Assembly (NCBI GenBank): GCA_017472115.1
Contig: JAFUQW010000079.1
Location: 1-52,233, forward strand
DNA length: 52,233 nt
Reading direction: 5' to 3'
Source of the DNA: Bacteroidales bacterium
Lineage (GTDB): Bacteria > Bacteroidota > Bacteroidia > Bacteroidales > UBA932
Positions within the stretch are counted from its first letter, which is position 1. Every line of letters starts with the position of its first letter. Of the stretch, positions 17,816 to 25,898 are shown in pieces. A program made the position numbers and the translations under genes. The notes below the pieces were generated by a model that ran no database searches, was not told where the DNA came from, and was given only the letters and a program-made list of their open reading frames with translations.

Positions 17816-17845
17816 TGTCATGTCGAGCGAAGTCGAGACATCTGT
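17816..17845 (+). repeat. Interspersed repeat (TGTCATGTCGAG type)
   Basis: A 30-base copy beginning TGTCATGTCGAGCGAAG and ending GAGACATCTGT, with partly self-complementary arms. A fragment (CACGTCGAGCG) lies at 17796-17806. It fills the gap between the kinase-RapZ gene and the MurU-like gene. Confidence 0.75.
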
Positions 17846-17886
17846 AAAAATAGATAAAAATTCAAACAGTTTCTAATGTTGATGTT

Positions 17887-18681
17887 ATGAAGGCTATGAT
17901 ATTTGCCGCTGGCCTTGGTACCCGTCTGAAACCTCTGACCGACACACTCCCGAAAGCTCTTGTTCCGGTTGCAGGACGACCGCTGATAGGCCACGTGCTT
18001 GATAAACTCGACTCTTGTACCGATGATGCCGATGGAAAGCCCTTGTTTGACGGATATGTGGTGAATGTCCATCATTTTGCAGACAAGATCGAAGAGTGGC
18101 TTGCCGATACCGGCCGGTTGCCGGAAGTTGCTGTTTCTGATGAGCGTGTCCGACTGCTGGAAACAGGCGGAGGAATACTGCATGCCCGTCATTTGCTGGA
18201 GGGCTGCGGCAGTTTCCTTGTCCATAATGTAGATATACTATCGAATGTCGATCTCGAGTGGTTCGCTTCTCAGGTCCGTCCCGATTCTCTCGCGACTCTT
18301 CTTGTCAGCGAGCGCAAGACTTCCCGCTACCTTCTTTTTGATCCTCGGACCATGCGTCTTGTCGGCTGGACGAATGTACAGACTGGCGAAGTCCGTTCTC
18401 CATATCCTGATTTAGACTTGTCCCGCTGCCGTGCCCTGGCTTTTTCCGGAATCCATATCATCTCAGACAATGTGTTTGACATTATGGAGTCATATGCTTC
18501 GGCCAGCGGACTGATTGAGTCGGATGGGAGTCCTGTCCGTTTCTCTATAATGGACTTCTATCTCTCGGTCTGCCATACTTATAATATATATGGAGTGACG
18601 GCAGGAAACCTGAATCTGCTTGATGTCGGCAAACTCGACTCTCTCTCAGCCGCAGAATCCTTTATCAAAACTGGCGCATAA
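17887..18681 (+). CDS. MurU-like sugar-phosphate nucleotidyltransferase
   Basis: A 264-residue NTP-transferase with the nucleotide-binding signature [19 protein letters not shown] at 7-25, the ETGGGILHA segment near 92-100 and HNVDI near 112-116, where the metal-binding Asp is D115. The compact size without an acyltransferase domain fits MurU (MurNAc-1-phosphate uridylyltransferase) or a glucose-1-phosphate type enzyme. The kinase partner 100 bases upstream favours MurU in muropeptide recycling; substrate is inferred from that context. The gene is followed by a strong hairpin, then the convergent CPBP gene. Confidence 0.8.
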   Translation: MKAMIFAAGLGTRLKPLTDTLPKALVPVAGRPLIGHVLDKLDSCTDDADGKPLFDGYVVNVHHFADKIEEWLADTGRLPEVAVSDERVRLLETGGGILHARHLLEGCGSFLVHNVDILSNVDLEWFASQVRPDSLATLLVSERKTSRYLLFDPRTMRLVGWTNVQTGEVRSPYPDLDLSRCRALAFSGIHIISDNVFDIMESYASASGLIESDGSPVRFSIMDFYLSVCHTYNIYGVTAGNLNLLDVGKLDSLSAAESFIKTGA

Positions 18682-18702
18682 TCAGTTGATAGTCAAATAT
18701 AT

Positions 18703-18746
18703 ACCCATAATTCGCTGCTGCCAAAACACAGCAGCGAATCATGGGT
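18703..18746. terminator. Long hairpin between convergent genes
   Basis: Arms 18703-18720 and 18729-18746 pair over 18 positions with one mismatch around an 8-base loop. It lies between the MurU-like gene (plus) and the CPBP gene (minus). Neither side has a clear T-run, so it is either a factor-assisted bidirectional terminator or a 3'-end stabilising structure. Confidence 0.6.
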
Positions 18747-18779
18747 AAGGTGTTGAGTGTCAGGGAATTGAGTGCCAGC

Positions 18780-19652
18780 CTACTCGAGGGCAGGGACTTC
18801 GTCGCAGTTGCAGCATGCTTCTTCAGAGCGCATTGGGATGGCGCGGAGAGTGATGACCATGGCTGCAAGGTAGAGCACGCAGACGATGATCAGGCATGCA
18901 TATGCCCATGGAGTCATGACATCGGCAAGAGTATCTGCTTCTGCGAATGAAGGAATCTTGCTGAAGATCAATGCCATGGTGTTGTTGGTGAAATGCATGA
19001 GCATGGTGAGTTTCAGCGAACCGGTCTTGTAATATACATAGCCGAAAAGGAGTCCCAGCAGGAATGCAGGAAGAGCCTGCCATGGGTTCATGTGGAGTAC
19101 TGCGAAGAACAGGGCGGACACTGCAATGGCCCATGCCGGTGACATCTTGGTAAGGAGTCCTCTGAGAACCATACCTCTGCACAGCCATTCCTCGAACAGC
19201 GGAGCAAAGATCGAAACGCAGATGAATGACAGAATGATGTTTCCTCCTGTCATGCTCTCCATGATCTGTTCGAACCATTCGGGAGCTGCCGGCAGCAATG
19301 CGGTAACCGGTTCCGCGACGAAGGCCATGGCTATAGTTGCGAAAGCTGCGGCAAATGCCATCCTGACACCACCCAGTCTGCCGAAATTGTTGCTGTCAAC
19401 AGCAAGGCCGCTGTTGAATATCGATGCCATCCTGCTTCTTCTGCGTGCGAAGATCATAGGTGGAACGAACATGAGCGGATAAGAGATTACCGTGCTGAGT
19501 TCGGTTGCAAGGTCTGCAGGAAGGAATGCCGTCAAGACAAGCACGACTATGTTACCGAGAACCGCTCCGAGCAGGAACATCACGAACAGGGCGAGCATTC
19601 CGCTGACGCCCGGCAGATAGTAGGAGTCTTTGTTAAATAAAGTCTTATTCAT
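18780..19652 (-). CDS. CPBP family intramembrane glutamic protease
   Basis: A 290-residue, multi-spanning membrane protein. The CPBP/Abi (CAAX-protease-like) motifs are complete: EEWLCR at 154-159 (EExxxR with the catalytic glutamates), FFAVLH ending at H187 and HFTNN at 220-224. About seven hydrophobic segments are visible. Bacterial members are linked to peptide maturation or immunity, but no peptide precursor is seen nearby, so the substrate is unknown. It is transcribed divergently from the FtsB-like gene, with a possible -7 element TATTTTTG at 19694-19701 (minus). Confidence 0.88.
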   Translation of the reverse strand: MNKTLFNKDSYYLPGVSGMLALFVMFLLGAVLGNIVVLVLTAFLPADLATELSTVISYPLMFVPPMIFARRRSRMASIFNSGLAVDSNNFGRLGGVRMAFAAAFATIAMAFVAEPVTALLPAAPEWFEQIMESMTGGNIILSFICVSIFAPLFEEWLCRGMVLRGLLTKMSPAWAIAVSALFFAVLHMNPWQALPAFLLGLLFGYVYYKTGSLKLTMLMHFTNNTMALIFSKIPSFAEADTLADVMTPWAYACLIIVCVLYLAAMVITLRAIPMRSEEACCNCDEVPALE

Positions 19653-19677
19653 GATTCAAAGGTTTTTAATATGGCGA

Positions 19678-19711
19678 TTTGCCAAAAATCACTCAAAAAT
19701 AGCTAAATTTG
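19678..19711 (+). promoter_or_regulatory. Putative promoter of the FtsB/DivIC-like gene
   Basis: TTTG (19678-19681), a 22-base spacer and TAAATTTG (19704-19711) resemble the Bacteroidota promoter. The start codon follows 14 bases after the -7 element. The spacer is slightly longer than the common 19-21. Confidence 0.5.
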
Positions 19712-19725
19712 TCGATAAATAGCCT

Positions 19726-20052
19726 ATGAAGGCTTTAAAATCAGGTGTCGTGGAAAGAATAAAGAATCCTTTCAAAGGAAAGCATGGGAAATTCACATGG
19801 TTCGTGTTAGTCACTACTGTTGTCTTTCTTGTTTTGTGGATGGTCGGACCCGGAAATACCATCATCCATTGGATTGAAGCCGCTGCAGAGGTCCGTCGTC
19901 AGGAACGTCAGATCGAAATGTATGAAAAGGAGAATGAGGAGATGGACAATCGTCTTCAGATGCTCCGCAACAATCGGGATACATTAGAAAAATTCGCCAG
20001 AGAGCAGTTTCATTTTGCTGTCCCCGGCGAAGATGTATATGTCATCGAATGA
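19726..20052 (+). CDS. Septum formation initiator, FtsB/DivIC family
   Basis: A 108-residue bitopic protein: a short basic cytoplasmic part, one transmembrane helix (about 24-42), then a periplasmic coiled coil (about 52-88, rich in Glu/Arg/Gln) ending in the FAREQFHFAVPGEDVYVI segment typical of FtsB/DivIC proteins. It would bridge FtsL and FtsQ-type partners in the divisome. It is a single gene; its stop lies two bases from the convergent purB stop, leaving no room for a terminator. Confidence 0.87.
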   Translation: MKALKSGVVERIKNPFKGKHGKFTWFVLVTTVVFLVLWMVGPGNTIIHWIEAAAEVRRQERQIEMYEKENEEMDNRLQMLRNNRDTLEKFAREQFHFAVPGEDVYVIE

Positions 20053-20054
20053 TC

Positions 20055-21398
20055 CTAGAATCCCGTATATGTCCAAGGGGAGATTGCACGAAGTTCTTCC
20101 TTCACTGACTCACTCACTTCAAGAGTCTCTATGAAATCAGCGATTACTTCGTGATTTATTCCTGCACCTGTCCTTGTGAGGGCCTTGAGGGTCTCGTACG
20201 GATTAGGGTAGTTCTCCCTGCGGAGGATAGTCTGTATGGCCTCGGCTACCACAGCCCAGTTTCTTTCAAGATCGGCACGGATTGCGTCTTCGTTGAGGAT
20301 GAGCTTGCCGAGTCCCTTCTTCAGTGAATTCAGCGATATCATCGAATGTGCCAGCGGCATGCCGATGTTGCGAAGCACTGTGGAGTCGGTAAGGTCACGC
20401 TGAAGGCGTGAAATAGGAAGTTTCATCGAAAGATGAGTGTAGAGGGCATTTGCCACTCCGAAGTTGCCTTCCGCGTTCTCGAAGTCGATAGGATTCACCT
20501 TGTGCGGCATTGCAGAAGAACCGACTTCTCCGGCTTTCACCTTCTGACGGAAATATTCCATAGAGATGTATGTCCAGATGTCACGTGCGAAGTCTATGAG
20601 TATGGTGTTTATCCTGCGGAGACAGTCAAAGAGTGATGCGAGGTTGTCGTAATGCTCTATCTGAGTGGTAGGGAACGACCTGTGCAGGCCTAATGAAGCT
20701 ACAAATCCGTTGCCGAATCCTATCCAGTCGATGTCCGGATATGCGACCTTGTGAGCGTTCATGTTTCCCGTCGCACCTCCGAACTTAGCCGGATATGTCA
20801 GCTGTGAGAACTGTCTGATCTGCTCCTCGAGACGGACAGCGAACACATTGAATTCCTTACCCACCCTGGTAGGAGATGCCGGCTGGCCGTGTGTCTTGGC
20901 AAGCATAGGTATGTCGGCCCAGTCAGAAGCCATGCCTTTTATAATAGAGAGAACTTCCTTGAGAAGCGGCATGAAGCTTTCTTCTATGGCTTCCTTGAAT
21001 GAAAGAGGTACGGAAGTGTTGTTTATGTCCTGGGATGTCAGACCGAAATGAACGAATTCTCCCCATTTCATTATGTCCATCTCCTTGAAACGGTCCTTGA
21101 TGAAATACTCTACGGCCTTGACGTCATGGTTGGTAACCTTCTCGATTTCCTTCACTTTTGCGGCGTCTTCCGGCGTCATGCTCCTATAGATGTCACGGAG
21201 TGCCTCGAACTTCGAATGGTCGAAATCAGCAAGCTGTGGCAGCGGAATTTCGCATAGGGCGATGAAATACTCAATCTCTACGCGAACGCGGTACTTTATG
21301 AGGGCATATTCGCTGAAATATTCTCTAAGTGGTTCTGTCTGACGCGAATAGCGTCCGTCTATAGGCGAAACCGCCATAAGTGAATGATTGTCCGTCAT
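20055..21398 (-). CDS. purB: Adenylosuccinate lyase
   Basis: Catalyses fumarate release from SAICAR and from adenylosuccinate in purine synthesis. The 447-residue protein has SPIDGRYSRQTEPL at 11-24, TSQDINNTS near 120-128 and the fumarase/aspartase-superfamily signature GSSAMPHKVNP at 293-303. A promoter matching TTG-N20-TATCTTTG lies at 21421-21451 on the minus strand, giving a leader of about 20 bases. It appears to be monocistronic and converges tightly on the FtsB-like gene. Confidence 0.96.
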   Translation of the reverse strand: MTDNHSLMAVSPIDGRYSRQTEPLREYFSEYALIKYRVRVEIEYFIALCEIPLPQLADFDHSKFEALRDIYRSMTPEDAAKVKEIEKVTNHDVKAVEYFIKDRFKEMDIMKWGEFVHFGLTSQDINNTSVPLSFKEAIEESFMPLLKEVLSIIKGMASDWADIPMLAKTHGQPASPTRVGKEFNVFAVRLEEQIRQFSQLTYPAKFGGATGNMNAHKVAYPDIDWIGFGNGFVASLGLHRSFPTTQIEHYDNLASLFDCLRRINTILIDFARDIWTYISMEYFRQKVKAGEVGSSAMPHKVNPIDFENAEGNFGVANALYTHLSMKLPISRLQRDLTDSTVLRNIGMPLAHSMISLNSLKKGLGKLILNEDAIRADLERNWAVVAEAIQTILRRENYPNPYETLKALTRTGAGINHEVIADFIETLEVSESVKEELRAISPWTYTGF

Positions 21399-21420
21399 AT
21401 CCGAATTAATTTATGCGCGG

Positions 21421-21451
21421 CAAAGATAGCAAATAATGTCGGAAAGGACAA
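21421..21451 (-). promoter_or_regulatory. Putative purB promoter
   Basis: On the minus strand TTG (21449-21451), a 20-base spacer and TATCTTTG (21421-21428) match the Bacteroidota consensus. The ATG follows 22 bases downstream. Confidence 0.6.
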
Positions 21452-21502
21452 TTTTCCACAACTAAGGTTAGGAACTGTTTGAATTTTTCTGCCACCTGAG
21501 AC

Positions 21503-22717
21503 TTACAGCAGAAGCATGACGGCAAAAACGTATAGAAGGAAACCCTGGAAACCGAGGCTTCCTCTGGTGTCATGCCAGATCACGACTTCCGTATCATCGC
21601 CGGAATAGACCACTTCAAGCTCTTCTGCATCAGGGATAGCTGCCCTTGCCCATTTCCTGATGAGATAACCTTCGCTGAAATATGTGGCACCGGAGTTGGA
21701 ACGGTTCATCGTGATCAGAGTCTTGTAGTCAGAGAAATACAGATGCTTTCTCAGTATTTCAGCCGTTCCGGGATCGAGGGTGGAAAGGATTCTGTCCATC
21801 TCCTCCGGTGTCGAACTTACGAGAAGCAGGGGAGTGAAGCCGGTTGATTCCGCATTGTTCAGGAACTCCGCAGTATTGTTCCATCCGGTAATGTTCATTT
21901 CAGGATCATAGACAGAAATGAGCATGACCTTTCCTTCTGCAGCCTTGGCGTCATGATAGACTCCGTCCGCATCGAAAAATGAAAGATTGACTGTGGTACG
22001 CTTGAACTCCTCCTTCAATACCGTTTCCGTACTGACGAATGTCCATGTCGAATCCGGCAGATGCATGAGGTCGAATTTCTCCTGCCTGCCGTCCTTTTCA
22101 TATGTGAATACAGCCTCGTACATTTCTTCTTCATCGACGGCAAAGGCGCTTCCTGCCTGAAGGGCTGCTGCCGGTTTGAAGTCCGTGAAGTCGATCAGTG
22201 GTATATATATCCATGAATATATGGTGAAGGCGAGTACTGATGCCATTACCACAGAGAATGAGACATATTTCTTCTTGAGGGGCCTGCCAAGGCACTTGGT
22301 AGGAAAGTAATTGGCTGACAGGAGGATGCAGAGCACGATGTTCTTGAGGAACGTCTGGGTATGTGTCAGGTGGATGGCCTCACCGAAACATCCGCAGTCC
22401 ATAGGAGGATTGAAGATGACTAAAAGCAACGTAAGTAATGTGAAGAATCCTTGAAGAGCCAGGGCTGCAATGCCGACGACCTTGCGCCATACACCTGTAA
22501 TCAGTGCAGCACCGATACCGGTCTCGAAAAAGGCAAAGAGAACTCCGAGAGGCTTGGCGGCAGATTCCAGAAAACCCATATGAAGAAAATCAAGATATTC
22601 CTTCATTACAAGTCCGGCTCCTGCCGGATCCATAAGCTTCACTATTCCTCCGAGGAAGAATACAAAACCGGTGATGAAACCGCAGAAACGTTTGGTTCTC
22701 AGCAATATGTACTTCAT
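21503..22717 (-). CDS. DoxX/MauE-like membrane protein with a C-terminal soluble domain
   Basis: A 404-residue protein. Residues 1-175 hold about five membrane helices of the DoxX/MauE type, including the loop motif DCGCFG (cysteines at 108 and 110) found in MauE-like redox membrane proteins. Residues about 185-385 form an extracytoplasmic domain with a thioredoxin-like outline but no visible CxxC, and the protein ends in a hydrophobic segment. Bacteroidota carry this combination commonly next to tmk, as here, where it follows tmk by two bases. A role in envelope redox or quinone chemistry is inferred only. Confidence 0.78.
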   Translation of the reverse strand: MKYILLRTKRFCGFITGFVFFLGGIVKLMDPAGAGLVMKEYLDFLHMGFLESAAKPLGVLFAFFETGIGAALITGVWRKVVGIAALALQGFFTLLTLLLVIFNPPMDCGCFGEAIHLTHTQTFLKNIVLCILLSANYFPTKCLGRPLKKKYVSFSVVMASVLAFTIYSWIYIPLIDFTDFKPAAALQAGSAFAVDEEEMYEAVFTYEKDGRQEKFDLMHLPDSTWTFVSTETVLKEEFKRTTVNLSFFDADGVYHDAKAAEGKVMLISVYDPEMNITGWNNTAEFLNNAESTGFTPLLLVSSTPEEMDRILSTLDPGTAEILRKHLYFSDYKTLITMNRSNSGATYFSEGYLIRKWARAAIPDAEELEVVYSGDDTEVVIWHDTRGSLGFQGFLLYVFAVMLLL

Positions 22718-22719
22718 TC

Positions 22720-23403
22720 TTATCCTTTTATGGCTGCATCAACAACTTCTTTTACTTTGGCAAAAATTGCACCCGGAGGCAGCATTTCCCCATATTCGTC
22801 GCTGCAGTCGATCCTTATGAACTTAGGGTCGAGCTCGCACTGCCTGCGATATAGGTCACGAACTTTCTTCTGGAATGCCATGTCGGCTTCATGAATATCC
22901 TGAGCCCCTTCAAGATAATTCCTGTCGTCTCCGCCCCTCTGACTTTTCAGTTTGGATTCAACGAAACTGATAGGTACGTCAAGGAATATGTTCAGGTCAG
23001 GTACCGGCAGATTGAAGTCGCCATATTCGGTCTCGAAGATCCAGTTGCGGAGTGTCTCTGCTTCATCCGTGTCCGCAATCTTGGCGCACTGGTATGCTAT
23101 GTTGGAATAGACATATCTGTCGAGAAGGACGTTGCCACCTTTTTCAAGGGTTTCGCGCATCTGAGGTGCTGCTCCGTGGCGGTCTTCTGCAAAAAGAAGA
23201 GCCACGAGCTGGGGATGTACGCTCTCGTTCGAACCGAAATCCCCTCTGAGGAATCGGCTTATGAGTCCGCCATAGACCGGGGCGTCATAGCGTGGAAAAT
23301 GGATGTATTCGAGTGAGCCGAAAAGGCTTTCAAGATATGTTCTGAGTTTCTTTACCTGGGTGGATTTGCCTGCTCCGTCCAGTCCTTCGAGTACTACAAG
23401 CAT
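22720..23403 (-). CDS. tmk: Thymidylate kinase
   Basis: Phosphorylates dTMP to dTDP. The 227-residue protein has the Walker A motif GLDGAGKS at 7-14, a DRY motif (LLDRYVYSN) near 94-102 and the lid region with KSQRGGDDRNYLEG near 153-166. It is slightly longer than bacterial TMKs of about 210 residues and has an Asp/Arg-rich lid. A -7 element TAACTTTG lies at 23427-23434 on the minus strand. It is the first gene of a two-gene unit with the DoxX-like gene. Confidence 0.95.
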   Translation of the reverse strand: MLVVLEGLDGAGKSTQVKKLRTYLESLFGSLEYIHFPRYDAPVYGGLISRFLRGDFGSNESVHPQLVALLFAEDRHGAAPQMRETLEKGGNVLLDRYVYSNIAYQCAKIADTDEAETLRNWIFETEYGDFNLPVPDLNIFLDVPISFVESKLKSQRGGDDRNYLEGAQDIHEADMAFQKKVRDLYRRQCELDPKFIRIDCSDEYGEMLPPGAIFAKVKEVVDAAIKG

Positions 23404-23456
23404 GTCATTATGTTTTTATCAAGACACAAAGTTAATAAAAGATTTCTCTCTTTCTC

Positions 23457-23484
23457 TGTCATTCTGAGCGAAGTGAAGAATCTT
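23457..23484 (+). repeat. Interspersed repeat (TGTCATTCTGAG type)
   Basis: A 28-base copy beginning TGTCATTCTGAGCGAAGTG and ending GAAGAATCTT. It lies between the tmk promoter and the folP -7 element. Confidence 0.8.
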
Positions 23485-23490
23485 TTTCAC

Positions 23491-23498
23491 TAATTTTG
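23491..23498 (+). promoter_or_regulatory. Putative -7 element of folP
   Basis: TAATTTTG matches TAnnTTTG and ends only four bases before the folP ATG at 23503. No TTTG is seen at -33. If active, the folP mRNA would be leaderless or nearly so. Confidence 0.4.
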
Positions 23499-23502
23499 CC
23501 CC

Positions 23503-24327
23503 ATGATTTTCGACAAGAACAGAGAGATTAAGATTATGGGCATAGTGAATCTTACTGATGACTCCTACTATGCCCCAAGCCGTTGTCCCGAAGTGAATTC
23601 AGCCTTGAAACGCATTGAAAAGATGATTTCCGAGGGAGCAGACATAATAGACATAGGTGCCTGTTCGACACGTCCCGGTTCTCTTCCTGTGGGAGCAGAA
23701 GAAGAATGGAAACGTCTGAAACCTGTCCTTGAAGCGCTCAGAAAAGAGTATCCTTCTGCAGTCGTCTCCATAGATACATACTGGTCATCGGTCGTAAGGA
23801 AGGCATATGACCTGATAGGCAGCTTCATCGTCAATGACATATCAGCCGGCGAAGATGATTCCTCGATGCTTGAGACAGTAGGACGACTGGGGCTGACTTA
23901 TGCAGCCATGCATAAGAGAGGGACTCCTGTGACCATGCAGTCCTTGACTGATTATGATGATGTGACCGAGGAAGTCATGTCATATTTTGCTGCGTTTTCC
24001 GTTAAGGCTCACGAGGCTGGAATAGATGACTGGATTGTAGATCCCGGATTCGGATTTGCCAAGACGACAGATCAGAACTGGCAGCTTGCCCGTGATCTTG
24101 CCGGGTTCAAGAAGTTCGGCCGTCCCCTTCTGGTGGGAGTGTCTCGCAAAAGTATGATTTACAAGAAATTTTCTATTTCTCCGGAGGAATCACTGCCTGC
24201 TGTCCAGGTACTGCACATGCATTCTCTGATAAACGGAGCTGACATTCTTCGCGTCCATGACGTGGCAGAGGCAAAGCGGACGACAGAGATTTATCGGATG
24301 GTGCAGTCGGATGACTCTCATGCATGA
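23503..24327 (+). CDS. folP: Dihydropteroate synthase
   Basis: Condenses 6-hydroxymethyl-dihydropterin diphosphate with p-aminobenzoate in folate synthesis. The 274-residue protein has IMGIVNLTDDSYYA at 11-24 (first loop), DIIDIGACSTRPGS at 47-60 (second loop), IVNDISAG near 112-119, DPGFGFAKT near 180-188 and VGVSRKS near 210-216. The first loop differs from the usual NVTPDSF: Pro is replaced by Asp and Phe by Tyr. The N-terminus before the first strand is short (11 residues). It converges on the WbqC gene with a 23-base gap. Confidence 0.93.
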   Translation: MIFDKNREIKIMGIVNLTDDSYYAPSRCPEVNSALKRIEKMISEGADIIDIGACSTRPGSLPVGAEEEWKRLKPVLEALRKEYPSAVVSIDTYWSSVVRKAYDLIGSFIVNDISAGEDDSSMLETVGRLGLTYAAMHKRGTPVTMQSLTDYDDVTEEVMSYFAAFSVKAHEAGIDDWIVDPGFGFAKTTDQNWQLARDLAGFKKFGRPLLVGVSRKSMIYKKFSISPEESLPAVQVLHMHSLINGADILRVHDVAEAKRTTEIYRMVQSDDSHA

Positions 24328-24350
24328 TCACGGCAAAGTCTCCATGACGG

Positions 24351-25031
24351 TCAGATCCTCTTGATATAACCGATGCTGTCCGGTCCTTCATTGAAGAGGA
24401 GATCGATGGCAGAGAGGTCAGACCTGAAGCCGTGCTTTGGGGCAAAAACCTGAAAGTAAGGCTTTTCAAGTTGCAGCCGTGCAAGAATGTCGTTAGGACG
24501 TTTCGGATGGATGGCTTCACGAAGATCTGTGCAGTTGTGTCCGTCGCGCGAATATTCTTCGGTGAATCTCAGATCTACGGCAATCCCGGTCTTTTCAGTC
24601 AGGAAACGTAGCAGGGAAGTGTTGAGGTCGATGAGCTTCTCCGGCTTCTGTTCATAGATGGAGAAGAAGTCATCCATGTAATATTCGAAATAGGCCGATG
24701 TGCGGTAGGCCGATATGATGGCTCTACGGTGCTGATGCAGCCATGGCTTGGACCAGTCTATCCTTACCTCTGAAACAGGCTGCTTGTGGGTACCTCCTTC
24801 ATGTACTATAGGAATATTGAGGTCCTGTACTCCGTCTGCCGCATAGAAACGGCAGCGGTTGCGGTAGGACTGCTTCTGATAATTCTCACATGCCTCAATA
24901 TAAATTACGGACGGGGACAGTTCCGATGAACTGCCTCCGTCCGTTCTGTCGCTGAGTCCTTCCATCTCCTCCGCTATTGCAGCAAGGTAGGAGACAGGAG
25001 GAAGATAGGCTGTTGTGAATAGCTTAGGCAC
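24351..25031 (-). CDS. WbqC family protein
   Basis: A 226-residue protein with the WbqC-like layout: an N-terminal TAYLPPVSYLA strand, the YQKQSYRNRCRFYAADG segment near 51-67 and a C-terminal half with LRLPKRPND-like spacing. WbqC-like proteins are often found in O-antigen loci, but their reaction is not established. It starts one base after the lpxA stop and so is probably the last gene of lpxD-lpxC-lpxA-wbqC, which agrees with an envelope-glycan role. Confidence 0.82.
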   Translation of the reverse strand: MPKLFTTAYLPPVSYLAAIAEEMEGLSDRTDGGSSSELSPSVIYIEACENYQKQSYRNRCRFYAADGVQDLNIPIVHEGGTHKQPVSEVRIDWSKPWLHQHRRAIISAYRTSAYFEYYMDDFFSIYEQKPEKLIDLNTSLLRFLTEKTGIAVDLRFTEEYSRDGHNCTDLREAIHPKRPNDILARLQLEKPYFQVFAPKHGFRSDLSAIDLLFNEGPDSIGYIKRI

Positions 25032-25032
25032 T

Positions 25033-25848
25033 TTAGTCGATGTTGCCTTTTGAAGAGTCGTTGCTCATGCCCCTGATGATACCTCTCTTCGAGCCTCTTA
25101 TGAATTCGATGATGGTATCTCTTTCCTCGGACTGAGGGAAGCCTGACTCGATCTTTGCGAGAGCGTCGGACACGTTCATGCCGTCGTTGTATATCATGTC
25201 GTACATGTCCTTGATGTTGCGGATCTGGTCTGAAGAGAAGCCTCTTCTGCGAAGTCCCACGATGTTTACTCCTGCGTATGTGAGAGGATCACGTCCGCAG
25301 AGGATGTACGGAGGCACGTCCTTGTTGATCTTGCAGCCGCCTCCGATGAACGCATGCTTTCCGATTCTTGAGAACTGATGTGCCACGGTGCTTCCTCCGA
25401 TTGTAGCCCAATCATCGACATCAGTCTCACCGGCGATGCCCACATAGCTTACGAGAATACAGTTGTTGCCGACCGTGCAGTCATGGGCCACATGCGAATA
25501 TGACATGATGAGGACATTGTTTCCGATCTTCGTCACTCCCTTTCCGCTGGCCTTTGTACCTCTGTTGATGGTGGCGCATTCACGGATGTTCACATTGTCT
25601 CCGATCTCGACATAAGTGATTTCACCGTCGAACTTGAGATCCTGAGGAATGGCTCCGATCACTGCTCCTGGGAATACAGTGCAGTTCTTTCCCATCTTCA
25701 CATAATTGAATATCGTTGCGTGCGGGAGGATCCTGCAGCCGTCGCCGATCTCTACATTTTCCTCGATGTATGCGTATGGTCCTACTTCTACATTTTCTCC
25801 GAGCTTTGCGTTCGGATGTACTGTTGCGAGTGGATGAATGTTTGCCAT
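25033..25848 (-). CDS. lpxA: UDP-N-acetylglucosamine acyltransferase LpxA
   Basis: Performs the first step of lipid A synthesis, 3-O-acylation of UDP-GlcNAc from hydroxyacyl-ACP. The 271-residue protein has many left-handed beta-helix hexapeptide repeats over residues 1-190 and a helical C-terminus. The active-site block SHVAHDC has H119 and H122, the latter matching the catalytic His of E. coli LpxA. The order lpxD-lpxC-lpxA is usual for Bacteroidota. A repeat element lies in the 33-base gap after lpxC. Confidence 0.96.
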   Translation of the reverse strand: MANIHPLATVHPNAKLGENVEVGPYAYIEENVEIGDGCRILPHATIFNYVKMGKNCTVFPGAVIGAIPQDLKFDGEITYVEIGDNVNIRECATINRGTKASGKGVTKIGNNVLIMSYSHVAHDCTVGNNCILVSYVGIAGETDVDDWATIGGSTVAHQFSRIGKHAFIGGGCKINKDVPPYILCGRDPLTYAGVNIVGLRRRGFSSDQIRNIKDMYDMIYNDGMNVSDALAKIESGFPQSEERDTIIEFIRGSKRGIIRGMSNDSSKGNID

Positions 25849-25867
25849 GATTTGTTGCTTTATGATA

Positions 25868-25898
25868 TGTCCGGCCCTCGGCTATGCTCGGGATGACA
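25868..25898 (-). repeat. Interspersed repeat overlapping the 3' end of lpxC
   Basis: Read on the minus strand this copy begins TGTCATCCCGAGCATAGCCG and ends GGGCCGGACA. It supplies the last codons (S-S-R-A) and the TAG stop of lpxC and occupies half of the lpxC-lpxA gap. Confidence 0.75.
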
